Shown in pieces: positions 1 to 5,645 of a stretch of 5,645 bases of DNA (the first letter of the stretch is position 1; each line of letters begins with the position of its first letter). The notes under the pieces are model-generated. The model had not been told where the DNA came from. It ran no database searches and saw only the letters and a list, made by a program, of their open reading frames with translations. The stretch is from contig SLPR01000109.1 of the NCBI GenBank assembly GCA_007131895.1, forward strand, positions 1 to 5,645, in the 5' to 3' direction. This stretch comes from Bacteroidales bacterium (GTDB taxonomy: Bacteria > Bacteroidota > Bacteroidia > Bacteroidales > UBA7960). The translations under genes were made by a program, and so were the position numbers.

Positions 1-554
1 CCGGTAAAGCCCTCGTCCCATGCCTGGGGAGCATTTATCAGAGAAATGTTCCACGACACATTATCCGTTTTATCTTTGGAGTTGGGGTTCTCTGTATCTT
101 CCTCGGGTTCAACCGGCAGCACGTCGCGTTCAATGGCCAGATCTATCTGGTCTATTTCGCTGAAATTCAGCAGTTCATTGACCAGGCCCGGCTTAATTCG
201 GCAATGAACCAGGTTAACAATCCAGAAAGGCTTGACATCTTTCACCATGCCCGCACTCTTCTGAGAATCCAGGAATCCGAGCAAAGCAGCCTGTTCTTTT
301 TCGCTAAAGGTTTTCAGCTCATTGATAACGTATTTGCGCCGGTGTTCAGGACGAAACATTTTACTTGTGGTTTGCAGCAACTCCTTTGAGTCATATTGCT
401 CGGCAAATCTGATATTTACCGGGATAAGCTCATCTTCACCCTTCTCCTGAATCGCCTGCTGCAGCGCCGGGGTAATGACCGGCTGGCCATTTGGTGAAGC
501 ACTGGTTAGATGAAAAGTTGTAAAAAGTATAATAATAAATAGAAGCTTTTTCAT
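1..554 (-). CDS. Secreted S8 (subtilisin-like) serine peptidase, N-terminal part; runs off the left edge
   Basis: Translating the minus strand from the ATG at 554-552 gives about 184 open codons with no stop before base 1, so the gene is partial. Residues 1-19 form a classic signal peptide (MKKLLFIIILFTTFHL, then TSA before SP), with likely cleavage after Ala19. Residues about 40-150 resemble the propeptide of Bacteroidota S8 peptidases: ELIPVNIRFAEQYDSKEL, RRKYVINELKTFSEKEQ, and FWIVNLVHCRIKPGLVNELL before IDQIDLAIERDVLP. From Trp168 the sequence WNISLINAPQAWDEGFTG matches the segment just before the first catalytic-Asp motif (DTG) of subtilases. The catalytic Asp, His and Ser would all lie beyond the left edge, so activity cannot be judged here. 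An acidic, Asn-rich linker (EPEEDTENPNSKDKTD) may hold the pro/mature junction. The leader just before the ATG is A-rich (ACATTAAAA) with no clear Shine-Dalgarno site. The gene follows the large T9SS protein on the same strand after 225 bp. Family call from remembered motifs; fairly sure. Confidence 0.88.
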   Translation of the reverse strand, partial: MKKLLFIIILFTTFHLTSASPNGQPVITPALQQAIQEKGEDELIPVNIRFAEQYDSKELLQTTSKMFRPEHRRKYVINELKTFSEKEQAALLGFLDSQKSAGMVKDVKPFWIVNLVHCRIKPGLVNELLNFSEIDQIDLAIERDVLPVEPEEDTENPNSKDKTDNVSWNISLINAPQAWDEGFT

Positions 555-638
555 TTTTAATGTGTTGTGGTTTATGAATTTGCTGGCTCATAATGCTTTG
601 ATTAATAGCTCTATAGCCTTTGCAGTGTATTAATGAAG

Positions 639-759
639 GGGGCTGTCTCAAAAGCCGGTTGTTTTCCGGACTCTGAGCCTGTCGAAGCGGGTATCTGACT
701 GATAACCAGATGTCGTTTCGACAAGCTCAACGACCGGCAGGCACTTATGAGACAGCCCC
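639..759. mobile_element. 121-bp nested palindrome with perfect 12-bp terminal inverted repeats (MITE- or REP-like)
   Basis: The ends are GGGGCTGTCTCA at 639-650 and its exact complement TGAGACAGCCCC at 748-759. Inside are further paired arms in nested order: GCCGGT 654-659 with ACCGGC 733-738; TGAGCCTGTCGAA 674-686 with TTCGACAAGCTCA 717-729 (12 of 13 pair); and GGGTATC 689-695 with GATAACC 701-707 (6 of 7 pair) around a 5-base loop. The whole element could fold into one long hairpin in DNA or RNA. It contains no credible coding sequence. Perfect terminal repeats, small size and lack of coding fit a non-autonomous transposon remnant (MITE). The inner TTCGACAAGCTCA resembles a palindromic motif common in dispersed intergenic repeats of many bacteria. 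I see no convincing target-site duplication in the flanks. It may also act on mRNA between the two genes. The structure is certain; mobility is inferred. Confidence 0.7.
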
Positions 760-779
760 TTTTTGCTTTGACAAAAAAA

Positions 780-3700
780 TCAACGTTGTCTGATAACAGA
801 GAAAGTTTCGTTTTGAACCTTGCCATCGGAAATAACACCGATGATGTACAATCCAGCGGGCAGATGAGAAATATCCAGCTTGACATTTGATTCATCAAAA
901 AGATCCCTTTGTAGCACTTTCCCGTTAATGGATGTGATCATAATGGTCATCCCCTTGCCTGAATTGCTTTCCACTATCAGGTAATCCCCGGCAGGATTTG
1001 GATACAGGTTCAGTTCAAAGGTTGCAACATCATTTATTGATGTAGCAACATTGAACGTTACAGTATAGACCAAAACCGTTTCGCCGTCTTCAGCAGTAAC
1101 TTTTACTTCTGTGGTACGGTCCTCCGCATCAGGAGAAGAAATATCCGCTGCAGGTGTGATTTCCACAGTGGCTTCCTCATCATTGGCTATTGCGGTTACC
1201 GGTGGAGCATCAGTAGTGCCCTCTGGAAGGATATAGTTGTAATTTAAAACTTCCGGGCTGAAGCCATCAATGGTTTGCCCATCAACCATCAGGTCGCTGA
1301 GGGTAGCATCTGAGCTCAGGGGCAGGCCTCCAAAGTTGGCCCGAAGAATAACAAACCCAAACGCCGGGTCATCAATTAAATTAAATACTCCTTCAGCAGG
1401 CACGTATTGGTAAAAATACCCTCCCGGAACGTCGGAAAACGCCAGCCTTAAGTGTACCGCAGCGAGCTGGTCAATAACCACAGCATAATGCCCTGACTCT
1501 AAGTAGGTGGCTGGTATTTTAAAGCTTACCAGGGTGCCTGCCATGTTTGGGTATCTCTGGAAGGTTTGCGTTGGAACAACCTGCTGACCAACCGTCTGGG
1601 TTTCCATATCAACTTCAAAAACTCTTAGTGAGAAGTCCAGGGGGAAATCATGCAGGGTTGCCCCCCAACCCACTGTTATAGATGTAATGTAATCTGCGCT
1701 GGTCACTTCGTAAATGTTGGCCAGAGAGATTGGGCCACTGTTGCTTCCAAGGCTGTTGGAGATGACACCAGTGTCGGTGGCATATACCGAGTCGGTCACC
1801 ATAACACTTGACTCAGCCGTGTGTCCAACCAGATTGGCGTTTTCTTCACCAATGGATACCTCATACCAAAAATTGAGGGTGCCGGTCATTTCCAACGAAT
1901 AGGGCGGTTCAATCTGCAACAAGCTGATGTCGCCTTTTGGCAAAACAGGCAAAGGCTCACTGCTTGCAATTTCATTATTGTTTAAGGTTACCGTAAGCAA
2001 AACATCGGTGTAATCCCTTTGTCCTTCATTTTGAATCAAGGTTTCAAAGCTTAGTGGGGGCAATTGCTGTAAGGGTATCATGGTATAGTCGAATTGCTTA
2101 TACTCCAGTATGTTAACATAGTCAATGGGATCTTCAATTATTACGTTAACAGTCCATTCCTGTTCATCCCCATTTTCTGCGGTAACTACATAGGTAACAG
2201 GTTCGGAGAAATCCTGTGGTACGCCGCTGGCTGGCTCAATAGTGGCATTGATCGACACAACGATAGTGGGTTCCAGGTTGGTTACATCGGTTTGATAGAT
2301 CACCCTTGCCAAAACAGTGTGGTTTTCTGTGTCAATTTCTGCCGGAGAAAAGTCTTCAGCAAAACTAAATTCAAGAATATCGTTCTGGTCGTTTATGAAG
2401 TCATCTACTTCTATAAAGGCGGTTGTAGGATAGGATGTGCTGTAAAGTCCTTCTGTGTCATGCGCTTCCACCCTCCAGCGGTAAACGGTAGGTGGGATGC
2501 TTGGAAAATTGTCGGTGTTTGCAGCAAAAAGGTTTTCATTCAGTACTTCAGACCGAAAGAGTTCCTGGTTACCGTCTGCTGATTCCAGGATAAAAACATA
2601 AGAAACCTCGTCGCCATCCGGATCGATGGAAGCTTCCCAGGTAAATTCTGCTTCTGCATCCCATGGGATAAAAATGGATTCCCCGGCAATGGGGAAGGTA
2701 TTGGCAAACTTGCCGGGGGCAGTATTGAAAGCATCACCCACGTATTTTACGATGGTGCCATTTTGCCCAACCAGGAACAATCGCTCTGCACCGTCAAAAT
2801 AGCCATTTAAAATGGTTTCCTCAGTGAAGTAACTATCAATGATTTCGAAGTTTTCAGCGTCGGTGGTTTCGCCCAGGAAACCACGATTCCCATAACCAAT
2901 GGTGGATACGGAGTCCTTTATTGCAAGAAAGAATAGTTCCCTGTAAGCGGCCCAGGTTCCGGGAGTATTTGTGGGAGTCCATGTTTGACCATAGTCATTT
3001 GTATAAAGCAGGTTTTTGCGGTTGGCCAGAGTTCCCCATTGTCCACCGGTAAATCCATGTTTTGCATCCACAAAGGTAACACGGTTCAGGCTGCCGGCAT
3101 TGGATGTGAAAACGTTTTCCCAGCTTTGGCCGGCATCTTCGCTTTTGGAAATGTAAGTGCTGCCACCGGTACCGGTTCTGCCCCCACTGATAAAAAGCAC
3201 CTCGGGTGAGGAGAGCTCAATAGAACTGGGTGGCAGGTTAGTACTCATGGGATCTGGCAGAGTAACATTCTCCCATTCACCTCCATTGATCTTTTTAACA
3301 AGTGTATTCCCGTTAGTGAGGGCATAAATGTATTCATCTCCCCAACTGACGATATCAATTATTTTGGCTCCGGAAACAATGTGCTCTTCATTCCAGGTTG
3401 CACCACCATCTGCACTGGAACTGATCAGGCCATAAGTGAATACAATAAGGTTTTCTTCTTCATCATAGTCATACAGGTATTTTACCCCTGCAGTATACAT
3501 CTTTTCGGCGGTTGACGTCATACCAAACCATTCGTAATTTTCCATTCCGGGTCCGGTAGCCTGGCTCCATGTGTCGCCACCATCGGCTGTTGTAAAGTAT
3601 ACCCCATCATAAAATATATAATACCCGCCAGATGTGCCGGTATATTTCTGAAGCTCAAGGCTTCCTACCGCAATACCATTGTTTTCGTCAAAGAATTCCA

Positions 3701-5126
3701 TATCATGAAAATGCCGGGGCCTTACCTCTCCCTGCAAAATGGTTGCGGTGGCGGTTTCAAAATCTGAAGCGCCTACCAGCAGGCCTCGCTGTCCGGATGC
3801 AAGCCAGGAAGTACCATCAGGTGAAATGGTTACTCCCTGGAAGGATGCACTCCTGAGGTCTCTGTCGCCATAGCGGGCCCCTCCAAAAATCTCTTTCCAG
3901 GTTACTCCGCCATCTGTTGACGCCAGCACCTGGCCGAAGCCCCCGGCAGTAATAATGTTTTGCCCGTCAGGTGAAACATTGACACTGTATAAGAAACGAA
4001 TATCGTTCGTAGTATACTCAATGTTTGGATTTGGATAAGGGGTAAAGTTTGCAATTGTAGTTACCTTATCCCATGTTGCACCGCCATCAGTGGTTTTGGC
4101 AAGCCCGTTATTGTAAAGCATCCAGTAACTCGCGTAACCAGTTAACCCGTCAGCAGCGAAGGAGATTTCCGTCAGGTAAGCACCAACGATGGCGGAAGGC
4201 AAATCTACACCTGTTGGAAGAATATGTTGCCATGTAGCACCATGATCCGTGGTGCGGACTATTTGAATGGGGATACCGGGAAGTCCTGTACCCATCATCA
4301 GGGTGTCACCATCCACCCAAAGGCTTTGGAAGTTCCAGTTGGGGCGGTCGTTCGGATTGTGAATGGCATCGTCCGGCACAAGAATATCAGACCAGGTGAG
4401 ACCATTATCGTTTGAAAACAGTAGAGTTTTTGAGTTGCCCACAGCATAGATTTTCCCGTTTTCTCCAAACTTCACATCACGCAAGTCAACAGTGACATTT
4501 GATTCGGCTGTAATCCAGTTATTCCCCTGATCGGCCGAAATGGCGATCAGTCCTTCGTTGAAAACAGCAATTATGGAATCTCCCTTTACATCAAACGCAC
4601 GTAAGTGCACCGAAAAAGGGGTTTCCACAACTTCCCAGGTTTCCGTTGCATCAGTGGATCTGACCAGCCAGCCGATATTTCCTCCGGCATATATTAAACT
4701 GTCGTTGGCATATTTAACATCCTGAAAAAAAATGTTGCCTAAAGCGGGGTATTTCCAATTGTAATCAGGGTTGGGTGAGCTTTTTGTTGCCTTGAAAGAA
4801 AAATCTGTTAATTCATTCTCTAAAGAAAAAGAATTCATTTCTGCATGTTTGACAGGGTCGGCATTGTATTGTGACGAATGCTGTATTGATGAACTATCAA
4901 AAAACATTGTTGCCCGTTTTGTTTCTCCTTGTTCAAACTTTTGACCTGCTTGCGCTGAATTAATGCAAATAGATAACAATAGGCCGGCAAAGATTAATAT
5001 AAATGATGCCGGCGGGCTAAAGATGTTTTTTTTAGTAAATACATTTGAAGAGCTTAAAAGCAGGTAGTTTTCTGCCTGGACAAATTGGGTGATAAAATTC
5101 CTGAAAGCCTGTAAAGTCGTTTTCAT
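780..5126 (-). CDS. Large secreted Asp-box beta-propeller protein with T9SS type A sorting domain (1448 aa)
   Basis: Complete reading frame ending in TGA at 782-780. Order of parts: a signal-peptide-like segment ending AQA at residue 60; a low-complexity linker (61-120); about 14 propeller units (124-798), ten with Asp-boxes such as TTDGGATW, STDGGVTW and SADGGATW, typical of BNR/sortilin/YCF48-like propellers; an Fn3-like domain (803-907, SIDPDGDEVSY, YRWRVEAHD); a DUF5018-like sandwich (916-998); two beta-rich regions I do not recognise firmly (1003-1110 and 1115-1265); a cadherin-like sandwich (1271-1360); and a type A T9SS sorting domain (1362-1448, LNLYPNPAGDYLIVES, LPAGLYIIGV). It should be exported by Sec, then by T9SS across the outer membrane, and be surface-bound or released. 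I see no sialidase FRIP motif and no other catalytic signature, so a binding or scaffold role is inferred. The start is uncertain: the ATG at 5126 gives an unusually long, 40-residue region before the hydrophobic core (see the A8 tract). No strong Shine-Dalgarno site precedes it. Confidence 0.95.
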   Translation of the reverse strand: MKTTLQAFRNFITQFVQAENYLLLSSSNVFTKKNIFSPPASFILIFAGLLLSICINSAQAGQKFEQGETKRATMFFDSSSIQHSSQYNADPVKHAEMNSFSLENELTDFSFKATKSSPNPDYNWKYPALGNIFFQDVKYANDSLIYAGGNIGWLVRSTDATETWEVVETPFSVHLRAFDVKGDSIIAVFNEGLIAISADQGNNWITAESNVTVDLRDVKFGENGKIYAVGNSKTLLFSNDNGLTWSDILVPDDAIHNPNDRPNWNFQSLWVDGDTLMMGTGLPGIPIQIVRTTDHGATWQHILPTGVDLPSAIVGAYLTEISFAADGLTGYASYWMLYNNGLAKTTDGGATWDKVTTIANFTPYPNPNIEYTTNDIRFLYSVNVSPDGQNIITAGGFGQVLASTDGGVTWKEIFGGARYGDRDLRSASFQGVTISPDGTSWLASGQRGLLVGASDFETATATILQGEVRPRHFHDMEFFDENNGIAVGSLELQKYTGTSGGYYIFYDGVYFTTADGGDTWSQATGPGMENYEWFGMTSTAEKMYTAGVKYLYDYDEEENLIVFTYGLISSSADGGATWNEEHIVSGAKIIDIVSWGDEYIYALTNGNTLVKKINGGEWENVTLPDPMSTNLPPSSIELSSPEVLFISGGRTGTGGSTYISKSEDAGQSWENVFTSNAGSLNRVTFVDAKHGFTGGQWGTLANRKNLLYTNDYGQTWTPTNTPGTWAAYRELFFLAIKDSVSTIGYGNRGFLGETTDAENFEIIDSYFTEETILNGYFDGAERLFLVGQNGTIVKYVGDAFNTAPGKFANTFPIAGESIFIPWDAEAEFTWEASIDPDGDEVSYVFILESADGNQELFRSEVLNENLFAANTDNFPSIPPTVYRWRVEAHDTEGLYSTSYPTTAFIEVDDFINDQNDILEFSFAEDFSPAEIDTENHTVLARVIYQTDVTNLEPTIVVSINATIEPASGVPQDFSEPVTYVVTAENGDEQEWTVNVIIEDPIDYVNILEYKQFDYTMIPLQQLPPLSFETLIQNEGQRDYTDVLLTVTLNNNEIASSEPLPVLPKGDISLLQIEPPYSLEMTGTLNFWYEVSIGEENANLVGHTAESSVMVTDSVYATDTGVISNSLGSNSGPISLANIYEVTSADYITSITVGWGATLHDFPLDFSLRVFEVDMETQTVGQQVVPTQTFQRYPNMAGTLVSFKIPATYLESGHYAVVIDQLAAVHLRLAFSDVPGGYFYQYVPAEGVFNLIDDPAFGFVILRANFGGLPLSSDATLSDLMVDGQTIDGFSPEVLNYNYILPEGTTDAPPVTAIANDEEATVEITPAADISSPDAEDRTTEVKVTAEDGETVLVYTVTFNVATSINDVATFELNLYPNPAGDYLIVESNSGKGMTIMITSINGKVLQRDLFDESNVKLDISHLPAGLYIIGVISDGKVQNETFSVIRQR
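783..1043 (-). other. T9SS type A C-terminal sorting domain of the large protein (residues 1362-1448)
   Basis: The segment opens with ATFELNLYPNPAGDYLIVES, the hallmark YPNP plus D-x-L-x-V/I of Por/T9SS type A signals. It continues with MTIMITSINGKVLQRDLF, LDISHLPAGLYIIGV, and a final strand QNETFSVIRQR ending in basic residues. This domain directs the protein to the T9SS translocon and is normally cleaved, often with attachment to anionic lipopolysaccharide. Length and motif order are standard for the family, and nothing appears truncated. Confidence 0.95.
1047..1316 (-). other. Cadherin-like beta-sandwich domain (residues 1271-1360)
   Basis: ATLSDLMVDGQTIDGFSP, then LNYNYILPEGTTDAPPV, then EVKVTAEDGETVLVYTVTF, matches the pattern of the Cadherin-like family (PF12733-type), in which the strand motifs ATLsdLxVdG and VTAEDGxxxxYTVxF open and close the fold. 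Such domains are frequent stalk modules in secreted Bacteroidota proteins. It sits directly before the sorting domain. Assignment is from remembered motifs. Confidence 0.8.
2133..2381 (-). other. DUF5018-like Ig-type sandwich (residues 916-998)
   Basis: The stretch begins NDILEFSFAED, passes through LEPTIVVSINATIEPASGVP and FSEPVTYVVTAENGDEQ, and ends EWTVNVII. The layout (I-x-F at the start, L-x-P-T-I-x-x-S in the middle, P-V-x-Y-x-V-T-A-E-x-G at the end) is that of sandwich domains repeated in Bacteroidota surface lipoproteins and T9SS cargo. It closes with the same VTAE-x-G hairpin as the cadherin-like domain near the C-terminus, so the two are probably distant relatives. The exact Pfam family is uncertain. 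Confidence 0.65.
2406..2720 (-). other. Fibronectin-III-like domain (residues 803-907)
   Basis: After the last propeller unit the sequence has FTWEASIDPDGDEVSYVFIL, a proline-rich turn (FPSIPPTVYRWRVEAHD) and a closing strand TTAFIEVDDF. W-x-A-S-x-D-P-D-G-D followed by Y-x-W-x-V-x-A-x-D is the pattern of Fn3-like domains in cell-surface proteins. It probably links the propeller head to the stalk of sandwich domains. Confidence 0.65.
2733..4757 (-). repeat. Tandem Asp-box propeller units coding for residues 124-798
   Basis: Asp-boxes of the form S/T-x-D-x-G-x-x-W start at residues 197, 238, 292, 345, 403, 513, 571, 662 and 709; the one at 137 lacks the Gly (STDATETW). Degenerate units fit the same spacing at about 454 (ASDFETA), 611-618 (KKINGGEW) and 754 (TTDAENF), and a box-less unit follows at 785-797 (VGQNGTIVKYVGD). 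Most are preceded by a short V/I-A-x-G...G strand. Spacing is mostly 41-60 residues. The units therefore number about 14, which would suit two seven-bladed propellers in tandem (inference). At DNA level the repeats are diverged, not recent duplications. Confidence 0.85.
4947..5126 (-). other. N-terminal export signal with unusually long leader (residues 1-60)
   Basis: Residues 41-57 hold the hydrophobic core (SFILIFAGLLLSICINS), and AQA at 58-60 is a good signal peptidase I site, so mature protein would begin at Gly61. In front of the core lie 40 mostly polar residues starting MKTTLQAFRN, much longer than the usual few-residue n-region. The basic pair KK (32-33) just before the core is what a normal n-region would look like. 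No in-frame ATG, GTG or TTG that I can see lies between residue 1 and the core, so the long form is the only intact reading of the sequence as given. Confidence 0.75.
5026..5033 (-). repeat. A8 homopolymer inside the signal-peptide coding region (T8 on the plus strand)
   Basis: Eight consecutive A bases on the coding strand lie between an alternative ATG at 5044-5042 and the hydrophobic core. As written, the frame from 5044 reads MYLLKKTSLARRHHLY and stops. With one more A (or two fewer) it would read MYLLKKNIFSPPASF and continue into the core and the whole protein. The tract is therefore a possible slippage site or an indel. Only the tract and the two frames are seen; any switching is inference. 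Confidence 0.6.
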
Positions 5127-5201
5127 ATACGTTTAAGGTTTGCGTGTGAAGAGTAAATTTGAATGCAAGTTAGGAACTAATCAGAGACAGCTGACAAGGA
5201 A

Positions 5202-5228
5202 ATTGTACGGATTCATGCCATTGTACAA
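5202..5228. promoter_or_regulatory. Candidate operator: ATTGTAC direct repeat and TTGTACAA palindrome
   Basis: ATTGTAC occurs at 5202-5208 and again at 5220-5226, an 18-bp period. The distal copy extends to the perfect palindrome TTGTACAA (5221-5228). The pair lies in the 124-bp gap between the AraC-type regulator and the large T9SS gene, about 75-100 bp upstream of the latter's ATG, where an activator site would be expected. AraC-family proteins commonly bind direct repeats of about this period. No clear Bacteroidota TAnnTTTG promoter is visible on the minus strand here. Function is inferred only from position and symmetry. Confidence 0.35.
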
Positions 5229-5250
5229 CTATCGCTGAGGTGGCTGAATA

Positions 5251-5645
5251 TCAGGCTTGAAGGGAGTTTTGAAACGCTGTTTTTGATGGAATCGAAGCCT
5301 TTTTCCCTCGATAATAAAAAGCCAGGCGTGTTGCCCTTTTGTAATAGGAAGGGGTTAAACCTGTAAATAACTTGAAAGCCTGGTTAAATGATGTTTTGGA
5401 TTTAAATCCCACAAAGCTTGAGACGGCTTCAATGGTAAAATGCTGGCATTTGCTGTCGGTAAGCATTTTCCTGGCTTCCCTTATCCGGAATTCATTAATA
5501 AAATGGTTGAAGCTTTTTCCGAATTCACTATTCAATACTTGTGAAACGTATTTTTTATTTGAACCGACCATGAGGGTTAATTTGTCTAAAGAAAAATCAT
5601 CATTAAGATACGGTTTCTCTTTATTCATAATTTCCATAATCGCAA
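5251..5645 (-). CDS. AraC/XylS-family transcriptional regulator, C-terminal DNA-binding domain; runs off the right edge
   Basis: The frame ends in TGA at 5253-5251 and stays open to the window edge. The ATG at 5637 is probably internal, because the frame continues upstream (…AIMEIMNKEKPYL) and MEKEKPYL-type sequence normally sits just before the HTH domain in longer proteins. Counting from that Met, the first helix-turn-helix spans about 16-60 (FSLDKLTLMVGSNKKYVSQV, then FGKSFNHFINEFRIREARKM) and the second about 67-101 (FTIEAVSSFVGFKSKTSFNQ, then FTGLTPSYYKR). VGFKSKTSFNQAFK and TGLTPSYY are signature positions of HTH_18. A basic tail of about 27 residues follows. The sensor part is outside the window; in Bacteroidota it is often a membrane or periplasmic module, but nothing here shows that. 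It is upstream of, and on the same strand as, the large T9SS gene, 124 bp away, so local regulation is plausible. Confidence 0.93.
   Translation of the reverse strand, partial: AIMEIMNKEKPYLNDDFSLDKLTLMVGSNKKYVSQVLNSEFGKSFNHFINEFRIREARKMLTDSKCQHFTIEAVSSFVGFKSKTSFNQAFKLFTGLTPSYYKRATRLAFYYRGKKASIPSKTAFQNSLQA

Noticed and set aside
436..651. Minus-strand open frame of 71 codons overlapping the start of the protease gene
   Set aside because: It overlaps the convincing signal peptide of the S8 protease in another frame and begins inside the palindrome.
639..764. The palindrome as an intrinsic terminator for the large gene
   Set aside because: In the minus (transcribed) direction the hairpin is followed by CCCTTCATTAA, not a U-run. 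The T5 run is on the other side (760-764) and would serve plus-strand transcription, where no gene exists.
611..898. Minus-strand open frame of 95 codons overlapping the end of the large gene and the palindrome
   Set aside because: Out of frame with the T9SS sorting domain, and half of it is translated palindrome. No protein-like features.
2094..2582. Plus-strand open frame of 162 codons
   Set aside because: It lies wholly antisense to the well-supported large protein. The translation has no domain or secretion pattern, is rich in Cys, Phe and Tyr, and has no leader of its own, so it is a shadow.
2733..4757. Sialidase activity for the Asp-box region
   Set aside because: Asp-boxes are structural and shared by many propellers. 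The FRIP motif of bacterial sialidases is absent from residues 100-800.
5154..5161. TAAATTTG on the plus strand, a match to the Bacteroidota -7 box TAnnTTTG
   Set aside because: It points away from the minus-strand genes, has its nearest TTTG only 11 bp upstream instead of about 20, and no plus-strand gene follows.
5203..5228. Hairpin TTGTAC/GTACAA as terminator of the AraC-type gene
   Set aside because: The stem is only 6 bp and AT-rich with a 14-base loop and no following U-run, so a terminator is unlikely.

Overview
The window looks like a piece of a Bacteroidota chromosome. The evidence is a very large secreted protein ending in a type IX secretion system (T9SS) type A sorting domain, a neighbouring S8 protease with a Bacteroidota-style propeptide, an AraC-type regulator, A-rich leaders without clear Shine-Dalgarno sites, and moderate base composition. 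I cannot place it below phylum. All three genes lie on the minus strand, so the biological order runs from the right edge to the left edge.

Layout in the direction of transcription: (1) 5251-5645, the C-terminal DNA-binding part of an AraC/XylS-family regulator whose N-terminus lies beyond the right edge. (2) 5127-5250, a 124-bp gap with a candidate operator: the direct repeat ATTGTAC twice at 18-bp spacing, the distal copy inside the palindrome TTGTACAA. (3) 780-5126, a complete 1448-residue secreted multidomain protein: signal peptide, about 14 Asp-box (BNR/YCF48-like) beta-propeller units, an Fn3-like domain, a DUF5018-like sandwich, two less recognisable beta domains, a cadherin-like sandwich and a T9SS C-terminal signal. 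(4) 555-779, a 225-bp gap dominated by a 121-bp nested palindrome with perfect 12-bp terminal inverted repeats, probably a MITE or REP-like element. (5) 1-554, the start of a secreted S8 (subtilisin-like) peptidase whose catalytic domain runs off the left edge.

How they may fit together (inference): the regulator may control the adjacent large secreted protein through the repeats in the gap. The large protein has no recognisable catalytic signature and looks like a surface or extracellular binding scaffold exported by T9SS. The protease follows on the same strand, but the palindromic element separates the two, so co-transcription is uncertain.

The most unusual points are the start region of the large protein and the palindromic element. 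In the start region, an A8 tract separates the annotated upstream ATG from a second, out-of-frame ATG. That second ATG would give a textbook signal peptide if the tract had one more A. This suggests slippage-based variation, a recent frameshift or a sequence error. I see no wholly new multi-gene system in this window.
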